Assembly: GCA_015501585.1 (NCBI GenBank)
Contig: JADNRY010000138.1
Location: 1-64,000, forward strand
Origin: Rhodocollybia butyracea
Taxonomy: Eukaryota; Basidiomycota; Agaricomycetes; Agaricales; Omphalotaceae
DNA length: 64,000 nucleotides
Direction: 5' to 3'
This document shows, one piece after another, positions 20,901-30,550 of the stretch (positions are counted from its first letter, which is position 1; each line of letters starts with the position of its first letter). Both the position numbers and the translations under genes were made by a program. The notes below the pieces were generated by a model that made no database searches, had not been told where the DNA came from, and was given only the letters and a program-made list of their open reading frames with translations.

Positions 20901-23463
20901 TGACAAGACTGTGAGGATTTGGGATAGGCAGTCTGGCAGGGAAATCCAAAGGTTGGAGGGCCACACTGACAGGGTCAGATCAGTGGCATTCTCTCCTGAT
21001 AGCCAGCAGATCTTGTCTGGGTCAGGTGACAAGACTGCGAGGATTTGGGATAGGCAGTCTGGCAGGGAAATCCAAAGGTTGGAGGGCCACACTGACTTGG
21101 TCACATCAGTGGCATTCTCTCCTGATAGCCAGCAGATTGTGTCTGGGTCATATGACAAGACTGTAAGGATTTGGGATAGGCAGTCTGGCAGGGAAACCCA
21201 AAGGTTGGAGGCCACACTGAGTGGGTCAGATCAGTGGCATTCTCTCCTGATAGCCAGCAGATTGTGTCTGGGTCATATGACAAGACTGTGAGGATTTGGG
21301 ATAGGCAGTCTGGCAGGGAAATCCAAAGGTTGGAGGCCACACTAACCTTGTCACATCAGTGGCATTCTCTCCTGATAGCCAGCAGATTGTGTCTGGGTCA
21401 GGTGACAAGACTGTGAGGATTTGGGATAGGCAGTCTGGCAGGGAAATCCAAAGGTTAGAGGCCACACTAACCTTGTCACATCAGTGGCATTCTCTCCTGA
21501 TAGCCAGCAGATTGTGTCTGGGTCAGGTGACAAGACTGTGAGGATTTGGGATAGGCAGTCTGGCAGGGAAATCCAAAGGTTGGAGGGCCACACTGACAGG
21601 GTCAGATCAGTGGCATTCTCTCCTGATAGCCAGCAGATCTTGTCTGGGTCAGGTGACAAGACTGCGAGGATTTGGGATAGGCAGTCTGGCAGGGAAATCC
21701 AAAGGTTGGAGGGCCACACTGACTTGGTCACATCAGTGGCATTCTCTCCTGATAGCCAGCAGATTGTGTCTGGGTCATATGACAAGACTGTAAGGATTTG
21801 GGATAGGCAGTCTGGCAGGGAAACCCAAAGGTTGGAGGGCCACACTGAGTGGGTCAGATCAGTGGCATTCTCTCCTGATAGCCAGCAGATTGTGTCTGGG
21901 TCATATGACAAGACTGTGAGGATTTGGGATAGGCAGTCTGGCAGGGAAATCCAAAGGTTGGAGGGCCACACTAACCTTGTCACATCAGTGGCATTCTCTC
22001 CTGATGGCCAGCAGATTGTGTCTGGGTCAGGTGACAAGACTGTGAGGATTTGGGATAGGCAGTCTAGCAGGGAAATCCAAAGGTTAGAGGGCCACACTCA
22101 CTCGGTCACATCAGTGGCATTCTCTCCTGATAGCCAGCAGATTGTGTCTGGGTCAGGTGACAAAACTGTGAGGATTTGGGATAGGCAGTCTGGCAGGGAA
22201 ATCCAAAGGTTGGAGGGCCACACTGACTGGGTCACATCAGTGGCATTCTCTCCGGATAGCCAGCAGATTGTGTCTGGGTCATATGACGGGACTGTGAGGA
22301 TTTGGGATAGGCAGTCCGGCAAGGAAATCCAAAGGTTGGAGGGCCACACTGACTTGGTCACATCAGTGGCACTCTCTCCTGATAGCCAGCAGATTGTGTC
22401 TGGGTCAGATGACAAGACTGTGAGGATTTGGGATAGGCAGTCTGGCAGGGAAATCCAAAGGTTGGAGGCCACACTAACTTTGTCACATCAGTGGCATTCT
22501 CTCCTGATAGCCAGCAGATTGTGTCTGGGTCATATGACAAGACTGTGAGGATTTGGGATAGGCAGTCTGGCAGAGAAATCCAAAGGTTGAAGGGCCACAC
22601 TAACTTTGTCACATCAGTGGCATTCTCTCCTGATAGCCAGCAGATTGTGTCTGGGTCATATGACAGCACTGTGAGGATTTGGGATAAGCAGTCTGGCAGG
22701 GAAATCCAAAGGTTGGAGGGCCACACTCAGCCGGTCACATCAGTGGCATTCTCTCCTGATAGCCAGCAGATTGTGTCTGGGTCAGGTGACAAGGCTGTGA
22801 GGATTTGGGATAGGCAGTCTGGCAGGGAAATCCAAAGGTTGGAGGGCCACACTGACTCGGCCAGATCAGTGGCATTCTCTCCTGATAGCCAGCACATTGT
22901 GTCTGGGTCACATGACAACAATGTGAGGATTTGGGATAGGCAGTCTGGCAGGGAAATCCAAAGGTTGGAGGCCACACTGAGTGGGTCAGATCAGTGGCAT
23001 TCTCTCCTGATAGCCAGCAGATTGTGTCTGAGTCAAATGATAACACTGTGAGGATTTGGATAGGCAGTCTGGCAGGAAAATCCAAAGGTTGAAGGACCAT
23101 ACCGGCAAAGCCACGTCAGTGGCACTCTCTCCTGATAACCAGCCGATTGTGTCTGGGTCAGACGACCAAACTATGGCCATATGGGACGGTATTCAAAGTC
23201 CCCTTGAAAAAAACAATTCTGCCAACCAGTCCCTATATACATTCACAAAATATCCACTCTCATGGTGCATTGGCCAAGACTCTTGGTTAGTATCTGTTTC
23301 TGATTCTGCACCTCTCCTGTGGCTTCCTAGCTATCTCCATCCTGGACTTTACACCCCCTCAACTTCTCTCATTATCAACCGTAATGGCACCACCAAAGTG
23401 TCATTTGCTAATTCTAAACTTGGGATCCACTGGGCTGATTGCTACACTCCTCAATATGACTGA
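17986..23463 (+). CDS. NLR-type STAND protein: helical N-terminus, NACHT, 21 WD40 repeats
   Basis: Multi-exon gene. Exons at 17986-18099, 18151-18251, 18319-18351, 18403-18541 and 18594-18650 have GT-AG borders. They encode a helical N-terminal domain ([20 protein letters not shown], then [11 protein letters not shown] and [19 protein letters not shown]) of the kind fused to fungal NACHT proteins. The join to the NACHT exon (about 18700-18770) does not keep frame as I read it. The NACHT exon (to 20301) and a short intron (20302-20358) lead to a C-terminal WD40 array (20572-23190) and a unique tail ending at TGA 23461-23463. Such proteins are intracellular receptors implicated in non-self recognition and programmed cell death in fungi: ligand binding by the repeats is thought to open the NACHT oligomerisation module. 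Six 1-bp losses in the array break the frame. Confidence 0.75.
18734..20347 (+). CDS. NACHT NTPase exon of the NLR gene
   Basis: From [16 protein letters not shown] the exon carries Walker [10 protein letters not shown] (about residue 50) and Walker [13 protein letters not shown] (about residue 155). Sensor-like [12 protein letters not shown] (about 190) and the winged-helix/superhelical region ([20 protein letters not shown], then [13 protein letters not shown]) follow. These are standard for the fungal NACHT class. The true exon ends at a GTAAGC donor at 20302 (after HWLKN). The last 15 codons before the TAA at 20345 are intron. All key NTPase residues are intact. Confidence 0.9.
   Translation: MWNISPTDVDPGSIDQSLCTDGTRQSVLEKIKTWASDPSSSPVFWMDGEGGSGKSTISRTIAHYFDTTKGLPHPITFFCSRKFQDASRQVYIIPTIVYQLCWQSKEFSSALCHTPTELAMENLSKQMSDLFVQPWKEARQARSLDLPPVLVIVDALDEVEQEGGFKFLQMLLETLAVQKQHLQGIKFLITSRPDPRLKKLCGSLSSDAVCELYTIPKAEVEKDILKYLESEMYELRSSDDNNILVDISKKADGLFIAAATAIRYCKQGSRFTRSEQLRFLKELVGSWSNNNRGMDLVDSMYQQVLADLFISVHDIPDAFNPRRDILHSILCTEERVSVDTLAEMLSQGLGNMEEIQETIAKVLECLHAVLRISDGKIEWYHTSFLDFMFNKKRSNFVYQSQRMDLHCDIDNQHKLLARRCFQVMQSSLRFNICSLESSFIPDNEVEKLAERVNKEISEGLVYACLYWANHLTSAQYNQPDRDKVQKDLENFLRNQLLFWIEAMSLLKEFSRCGAGLNKICHWLKNVSKPNLNVAHLN
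20572..23190 (+). repeat. Array of 21 WD40 repeats, 126-bp period
   Basis: Each 42-residue unit follows [30 protein letters not shown] then [12 protein letters not shown]. The units are almost identical in DNA except at a few codons: the two residues after GHT (HW, HS, DR, DL, EW, NL, DW, NF, QP, DS), T/R/I before S, and the residue before D in GSxD (Y, F, G, D, H, N). Units 4-8 and 9-13 are near copies. Units 6, 7, 8, 16 and 20 have GAGGCC in place of GAGGGCC. Unit 20 also has TTTGGAT in place of TTTGGGAT. Confidence 0.93.
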
Positions 23464-24132
23464 CCCTCCGATGATTCATGCGCTGTGTTACTGTGGTATG
23501 TAATATGCTTATCCATGTTTTACCGTAGGCTTCTAGTAACACTGCTAAGCGCAAGTTGTACCAGAGGTTCTAGCTACTCGACTGATCTCATAAGTGAAAC
23601 CCATGATCCAAATAGGTGACTCGGAGTCTATGTGCCCGGGGAGGTCGCCCGGAAGAGGAAGAGTAGATTGATGAGCCCGTAGGGGATGGCATTAAACGCA
23701 AAAAGTAAAATTGAGAACTGTCCGTGGTAGATGGACAGTTGCCATGTTTGACAACCAAACTCGCTTGCCATTGTGTCGTCGGAAGAACATCGCGCCTGGC
23801 CTGCCAAAGAAGTCCATTTTGAGATACTGGAGGACATCAAGGAAAATGGGTTAATTTTATAAGGAATATTAATAAATGTCGGGACAGTGCATATCTTAAC
23901 AGCAGTTCAAAAATTGAGCTCTGTCCGTTCCTGGATACATCATAGACCGCGTTTGCCGTGCTGCGCATTGTTTCTTGAAAGACGCACGAGCAGTAAGCAG
24001 GGCCATTCATCTGGAGCGATACAAGGTTATCCAACTTGGGGATGCAGATCGCGGAAAGATCTGATTGAATCAGTCTCAAACTCCAAAGAGTATCCCAATA
24101 ATCAAATAAATACCAGGCTGGGGCACTGGCTA
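23464..24132. other. Intergenic, no gene recognised
   Basis: Minus-strand frames at 23628-23840 and 23837-24079 contain plausible-looking but unrecognised sequence. They are not continuous with the Plavaka gene beyond Copia-1. Confidence 0.35.
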
Positions 24133-24444
24133 TGTTGGAACATATGGCGTATCATCGGGCAAAGCGCCTCATCCGTCGGTATATTATTTATCCAAAGATT
24201 TCTGTTCTACTTTACAGGCTGTTTGTATATCCGCACGCTGCGTTTACTTATATACTTTGTTATTTCGTAGCGACTCCCTCAGAGTGTTTCCTTATCTCTG
24301 AGGTGAGTTTACTTAGTTTACTTATACTTTCTTATACTAATGATGTCCATAGCCTAAGCTTACTTGTACTTCGTTAGGTATATCAATTCACTATAGAGTG
24401 TGTCCTTATCTCTGAGCTTAAGCTTACTTGTACTAGCTCTTACA
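24133..24444 (+). repeat. Copia-1 5' LTR
   Basis: Begins TGTTGGAACATATGG and ends CTCTTACA. It matches 28744-29060 along its length and lacks TTTGT before the final AGCTCTTACA. Confidence 0.92.
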
Positions 24445-24458
24445 GGTTATTGGCCCCC
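24445..24458 (+). other. Copia-1 primer-binding site
   Basis: GGTTATTGGCCCCC follows the LTR directly. It matches, with one mismatch, the complement of the initiator tRNA-Met anticodon arm (GGGCCCATAACC), the half-tRNA primer type known for Drosophila copia. Confidence 0.7.
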
Positions 24459-24474
24459 GAATTGCTCAAAAATT

Positions 24475-27400
24475 ATGTCTTCATCTGCTACTACAGTCAA
24501 CGCGCTCACGGATACTCTTCCGAGTAACATCCCCATGCTCAGTGCTTCTGGATCCAACTGGGCGATCTGGAAACTTCGCTTTGAGGCCGCTGTTCAAGGG
24601 AAGGACAAATGGGGTCACTTCGACGTTGCCAATGTCAAGCCTGTCTTAACTGGTCCTACCGCCTCAGCCGCCGAAGATCTTCATACCTGGTCGAAGGACG
24701 AAGCGACCACCCGCAACCTCTTGATCTCGAAGGTCTGTGATTCTGTTGCGCTGAAGATAGCATGCTTCAGTACTGTTGCTGAAGCATGGGCTGCCGTTGT
24801 TTCCGAGTTCACGGAAAAATCTGGCTACGCCAAAGTTGACCTTCGACGCGGGTTCATGGACTCTACGTGCCCTGCAAAGGGTAATGTTCATCAACTTCTT
24901 GAAGACCTGAATACGAAGAAAGAAAAACTTGCCGCCGTTGGTGTTGCCATCGACGATTCTGACCACCGTTCTACTATTCTACCTTCGCTTCCTCTATTAT
25001 CACATCCACTCGCATTATCGACAAGACAAAAGTTGTTTCACCGACAGCCCTTGCTCAGGCCATTGCTGAAGAATATGATCACCAGAAAAGTCACCAGAAT
25101 GCACAGGGAGGAAAGCAAAAAGAGAAGAACCAGGATGACGAGGCGCTCGCTGTGAGCTCATCAGCATCACCTCAAAAGTTTGGTCAGAAGTCGAAACGTA
25201 CCTGCTGGAAGTGCGGAAAGGAAGGACACTTGAAACGAGACTGCAAAGTCAAGGTTTCTGGATCCGGTCAAGGATCCAAAGGTAACGCGGGGGCGGTTGA
25301 GTCTGATTCCAACTGGGAAGCAGGCGGTGCCTTCGCTGTTGATGACGACAAGGATCCTTGGAGTGACTCTGAGGATGGCAATAGTCCTTTGTTATTCTCA
25401 GATACGGACGATATTGGAGTACCGGACTTACCTGATGGCCTCAAGGAAGACTGGAGTGACATTCAGTCAGTCCATTCTGATTCTTCCTCCCTGCTTGCAG
25501 CTCCCGTTATGAACGATGGAGGCACCCCCTCCTGTGCTCGTTCTGAGCTGTATGACTCCGGTTGTAGTCGCCATATTAGTCCCTATCGTGATGACTTCAA
25601 AAACTTCGAGGAGATCCCCCCAAAATCCTTCCATGCTGCGAACAAGGAAACGTTCAAAGCGACAGGCACTGGCTCCATCACTGTTGATATTCCTGTTGGA
25701 GTAGATGTCAACAAACTCGAACTCACCGAGGTCATGTATTCACCTGAAGTGGGTTACACCCTAGTCTCCATCGGAAAGCTCGATGACCACAGATTTACAG
25801 CGACGTTTGCTGATGGTAAGTGTACCATCCATGCGCCTGGTGGTGAGCTGGTCAGAGAGGTCCTTAAGAACCAGGGAGGTGCCTATCGAGTCGACCGAGA
25901 GAAGGCCACGGTGGGGGAAGCTGCAGCGCTGGAGACAGTCACGTTAGACCAACTCCATAGGCGCATGGGACACATCTCGCCCCGGGTTGCTCGTCATATG
26001 GTGGCAAAAGGTTTTGCCACAGGAGTTCGACTTGAGAACGACAGGCCGCAGGATATTTTTTGTGAATCCTGTATTTACGCCAAGGCTACGCGAAAGCCTG
26101 TACCGAAAGAGAGGCAGGAAGGATCCAGGGCCAAGGTCTTTGGCAAGGAAGTCCACTCAGACTTGTGGGGTCCGGCACCGGTTCAGTCTCTGAGGGGGAA
26201 GCATTACTATGTTTCATTCATCAACGATGCGAAACATTGGGCTTACCTCGATTTTCTTCACACCAAAGATGAAACGTTCCGTTCCTACCGAGAGTATGAA
26301 GCATGGGCGAAGGCCGAGCACAATGTCACCATCAAGGTTCTTCACTCTGACAATGGCGGCGAGTACACTGGAAAAGAGTTTGTTCTTTATTTAAAGACGA
26401 ATGGCACAAAACAGAAACTCACCGTACACGATACTCCTCAGCACAATGGCGTTGCTGAACGCTACAATCGCACCGTCATTGAAAAGGTCTGTGCGATGCT
26501 CCATTCCAGTGGATTGCCAAAGGCGTTATGGGCGGAAGCTGTCCGCCATGCGGTGTGGGTGCTCAATCGCACGTCAACGAAAGCACTAGATGGGATGACT
26601 CCATTGGAGGCATCAACTGGGAAGAAGCCCGACTTGCGCGGTCTGCGTGAGTGGGGCGAGAAGGTGTGGGTCCGGGTTGAGAAAGGCGACAAGCTCAGTG
26701 GGCGAGTTAGGGAAGGACGTTGGTTGAGCGTAAGCGAGAAGCGAAAGGGATTCCGGATTTATTGGCCAGATACATGCTCGGTTACCGTTGAGCGTAATGT
26801 CTACAGTGACAAGACATCAGCTGGAATTGGTTGCGTTGAGGGGGAGGATTGGGATGTCAACTTACCAATTCCCAATGAGCAACCTCCAACTCAAATCGGA
26901 AATACAAAACCTTCTCCCGCCATGGAACCTACTCCCGAGCTAAAATCAGAAGGTTCACCACCACCTACCCGCCGTATCCGTATGCCCAGCCAGCGAGTTC
27001 GAGACATTCTCGAAGGCTGTACTCACCTACCTCCGGGTGTTCAGACACCAACTACTTCCACGCCGGTCAAAGAGCTTGAGGGGGAGGGTGAAGCGGGTCT
27101 GGCTGACCTACTCGAGGACGAGGATTTTCTCCTCAAGTACGCCATGGTGGCCGAGACCAGTGATTCCGAGGCACTCAAACCGCGTAGCTTAGCCGAGGCA
27201 AAACGTCGTCCTGATTGGCCTTTGTGGGAGAAAGCAATTGAGGAATAGTTGAAGATGTTGAAAGAGATGGGCACTTGGGAAGTTGTTGAGAAGCCAGATG
27301 GAGTTAACGTCGTAGGTTCCAAATGGGTTTTCAAGGCAAAGAAGGACGCGGCCGGGAATGTTGTACGCTACAAGGCATGTCTCGTTGCTCAAGGATTTTC

Positions 27401-28737
27401 TCAAGTTCCAGGAGTCGACTATTTTGATACCTATGCACCGGTTGCACGCATGGCTTCTATCCGCGCCATTCTTGCAATGGCGGCTCACTTTGATATGGAG
27501 ATACATCAGATTGACATTAAAGGTGCATATCTAAACGGAAAACTCACGGAAGATGAACGAATCTACATGTCCCAGCCTCCTGGCTTCCCGGAACCCGGCA
27601 CTACATCTCACCATGTCCTACATCTCCTCAAAACTCTATATGGCTTGAAGCAAAGCGGTCGTTGTTGGTACCAGCGGTTAGTTGAGATTTTGGTTGGCAA
27701 ATTGGGTTTCAAGCAGTGTGAAGTTGATCAAGCGGTGTTCTACAAGAAGGATGGGGGAAAATACATTGTCATTGCTGTACATGTCGACGACTGTACAATT
27801 GTGGCGTCGTCGACGACAGATGTTGAGAAGCTGAAGAGCGGAATATGAAATCATGTGGAAGTCACGGATTTAGGTGACTTACACTGGATTCTCGGCATTG
27901 AGGTCCGCAGGGACCGCGGAAACCGGACTTTAGCGCTCTCGCAGCGCGCTTATCTGGACTCCATTATTCGCCGCTACGGTTTCAGCGACTTGAAGCCCGT
28001 CTCCATCCCTATGGACCCGAACACTCATCTATCTTCTGCTCAATCACCTTCTTCTACTACCGATATTGCTGCCATGCGAGATGCTCCCTACCATGAAGCA
28101 ATTGGTTCACTCATGTGGGCCATGCTTGGATCTTAACCTGACATTGCTTTCACCATTACTGCTCTTTCTCGCTACACCAAAAATCCAGGGAAGGAACACT
28201 GGGAGGCCGTGAAGAGGGTATTTCGGTATTTGAAGGGTACCTAAGTTGACTTATGGCGGAGCGGACAAGGACTTGGTTGGGTATGCAGATGCAGATGGTA
28301 ATATGGCAGAGGACAGACACGCTGTCACCGGGTACGCATTCATTCTTAATGGTGGCGCCGTTTCGTGGGCTTCTAAATGTCAGGAAATCATTACCCTGTC
28401 AACTACAGAATCTGAATACGTCGCCGCAACCCACGCTGCCAAGGAAGGTTTTTGGCTTCGAAGCCTTCTTACCCAAGTTTTTTACCCTCTCCATGACCCG
28501 ACGACTCTATTTTCCAATAATCAATCTGCCATCGCTCTCGCTAAAGATCACCAATATCATGCCCACACTAAACACATCGACATCCGTTATCATTTCATTT
28601 GCTGGGTTGTCAGCGAAGGTTCCATGCGACTCGTCTACTGCCCTACTGAAGATATGGTCGCCGACGCTCTCACTAAGGCTCTGCCTTCCGCAAAAGTGAA
28701 GCACTTCGCATCCGAGCTTGGACTGAGCTCGCTTTGA
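24475..28737 (+). pseudogene. Copia-1 gag-pol, five inactivating changes
   Basis: Gag starts MSSSATTVNALTD and includes WAIWKLRFEAAV. After a frameshift near 24980 it continues with CWKCGKEGHLKRDC (CCHC knuckle), ELYDSGCSRHISPY (aspartic protease DSG), LHRRMGHISP...CESCIYAK (pre-integrase HHCC) and integrase blocks with HSDLWGP, HSDNGGEY and HNGVAERYNR (DDE). TAG at 27246 interrupts the start of RT. RT has FDTYAPVARMASIRAIL and VHVDDCTIV (active-site DD). TGA at 27846, TAA at 28134 and a frameshift near 28240 follow. RNase H retains GYADADG, TTESEYVAA and KHIDIRYHFI. All domains are present but it cannot make a full polyprotein. Confidence 0.9.
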
Positions 28738-28743
28738 GGGGAG

Positions 28744-29060
28744 TGTTGGAGCATATGGCGTATCATCGGGCAAAGCGCCTCATCCGTCGGTATATTATTT
28801 ATCCAAAGATTTCTGTTCTACTTTACAGGCTGTTTGTATATCCACACGCTGCGTTTACTTATATACTTTGTTATTTCGTAGCGACTCCCTCAGAGTGTTT
28901 CCTTATCTCTGAGGTGAGTTTACTTAGTTTACTTATACTTTCTTATACTAACGATGTCCATAGCTTAAGCTTACTTGTACTTTGTTAGGTATATCAATTC
29001 ACTATAGAGTGTTTCCTTATCTCTGAGCTTAAGCTTACTTGTACTTTGTTAGCTCTTACA
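28744..29060 (+). repeat. Copia-1 3' LTR
   Basis: Starts TGTTGGAGCATATGG after the purine-rich tract TGAGGGGAG (28735-28743) and ends GCTCTTACA. It lies directly against the truncated Plavaka gene. Confidence 0.92.
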
Positions 29061-30460
29061 GAAACAACAGCTCCAGTGATGACACCCAAAAAGATCTTTT
29101 CCATGTTCTTATACTCGCTCCCTGTCCATTGCGTGATCAGCAAGATTCCCTTCTTGAAATGGTGATCAACCTCCTTCTCTTGTGCATCCTTGCTATCACA
29201 AGTAACCGCCTCAGTTGACCACTTGACAAGATGGTCTTTGAATACACCCTTGTGTAGTTGATGAAGGATATTGTGTGTAATGCAGTGAAAAATATTACAG
29301 AGTGGTAAGTTTGCCCAAAACAGAGTGATTTGCATAGCCCTAACTTTACCGCAGCATCTTTATCTCCCTCTGTGGCTGTCCTTAATGTGTGAAGTGTCTT
29401 ATCCAGATCTTGAAGGACCAAATGCAGAGGATCCCCAAGTTCCTTCCCATCAACAATACATTTTGGACATCGTCTTTCCTGGCAGCCAGCAACTAGGCAT
29501 TGCTCAGGGAAGTCAGCAACATAGGCGGTGAGAAGAGGATAAACAATCCGCATCTCCCCATCCAAGCACAGCATCTCGACACCTCCTTTGCCAGATCATC
29601 ATGCTAACCTGTGTTGCCCACCACCGATCTGCAGTCCACATTTCATCAATAGCCCTTACGTGCATGTTCTTGCCTGTAAACATCTTCTCTGGAGCATATC
29701 GCATATGGTCCTTAAAGCGGGGGTCCTCCATCAACTCTTTGATACAGTTGAGCAAGTTTTGCATCCACAGCTCAAGCTGCTCAGACATCAGAGTCTCGGT
29801 GCTGTCGGCTCCTTTTTGCTTGATATTACCAACAAGCTCGAGTTCTTTGCATATCCATCCACCACGTACTACTGGGAACAAGTCGATCTTCTGGAAGAAT
29901 GTCCGTTTATCTCTGAACAAAGGCGAGAGATTGGTTTGAATCTACAAATCATGTTTCAATAGTTTCGTACTTGATTAGTACGAGTATTACTTACAATGAG
30001 TAACTTCGCAAATGAGTCAATGTCTGCTTGACTGATTCCAGACAGCATTAACCACCGGGCAAGCTGCCATTCTGCGTGACTCTTAAATGGTGACCATGCT
30101 TCATCTGGGACCTCTTCAAGAGTGACTCATGCTCATTTTACAGGAGGGATGTCTGGGAAATCTGTGGAGTGTACAGGTAGTTCAGGGAAGGCTGCCTTTC
30201 CATTTCATTGGAAATCCCTTGACTAAAATTGTCTTTTTTAGTTGGGGATGCATTTCGAGCATGGAGAATATCACTACAGCCAGCTTGACACTGGTGATTC
30301 CGACGAAGACCTCCATGTGTCTTGCCGCAATATCTCCAGCACACGGTACATTCAATAGGCTTTGTGGACATGGTAGCAAGTTGCAATGTGCGTCGGATAT
30401 TCTGTTTGTGCATTGTGTCAGCAATTTCATAAGCACGTTTCATTGGATATTCCGCATTTG
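29061..30460 (-). pseudogene. Plavaka-type (CACTA group) transposase, truncated
   Basis: On the minus strand: a zinc-binding start (ECTVCWRYCGKTHGGLRRN), then VPDEAWSPFKSHAEWQLARW, an intron, LSPLFRDKRTFFQKIDLF, RFKDHMRYAPEKMF and MWTADRWWATQ. The sequence then jumps at about 29605 directly to GVEMLCLDGEM, PLLTAYVADFPEQCLVAGC and RRCPKCIVDGKELGDP. A frame change leads to LPLCNIFHCITHNILHQLHK and GVFKDHLVKW and KNMEKIFLGVITGAV. These are hallmark blocks of Plavaka transposases. About a hundred residues normally lying between WWATQ and GVEM appear to be missing, there is a frameshift near 29330, and the C-terminus is cut off at the Copia-1 LTR. The transposase is inactive. Confidence 0.8.
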
Positions 30461-30550
30461 ATGTTTCAAGTCTAAAAAATATGATCACTTTCTCTTTTCT
30501 TCCAACCTTGTTCATAAAAATGGGTTCAAAAGGAAGGAAGCCATTCACAC

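Larger units (their letters stand above)
24133..29060 (+). mobile_element. Copia-1: Ty1/copia LTR retrotransposon, degenerate
   Basis: Two LTRs (24133-24444 and 28744-29060), a primer site after the first, and gag-protease-integrase-RT-RNase H in copia order. The LTRs differ by a 5-bp indel and several substitutions, so the insertion is not recent. The 5-bp flanks (GGCTA and GAAAC) do not match, which suggests rearrangement or recombination between elements. Confidence 0.92.

Noticed and set aside
21351..22472. Long minus-strand frames (up to 248 codons) through the WD40 array
   Set aside because: They are the antisense of a 126-bp repeat whose length is a multiple of three, so an open antisense frame repeats automatically. 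No independent signal.
23837..24132. Left flank of Copia-1 as the missing C-terminal part of the Plavaka transposase
   Set aside because: Minus-strand translation shows none of the expected Plavaka blocks, and the flanks lack a shared duplication.
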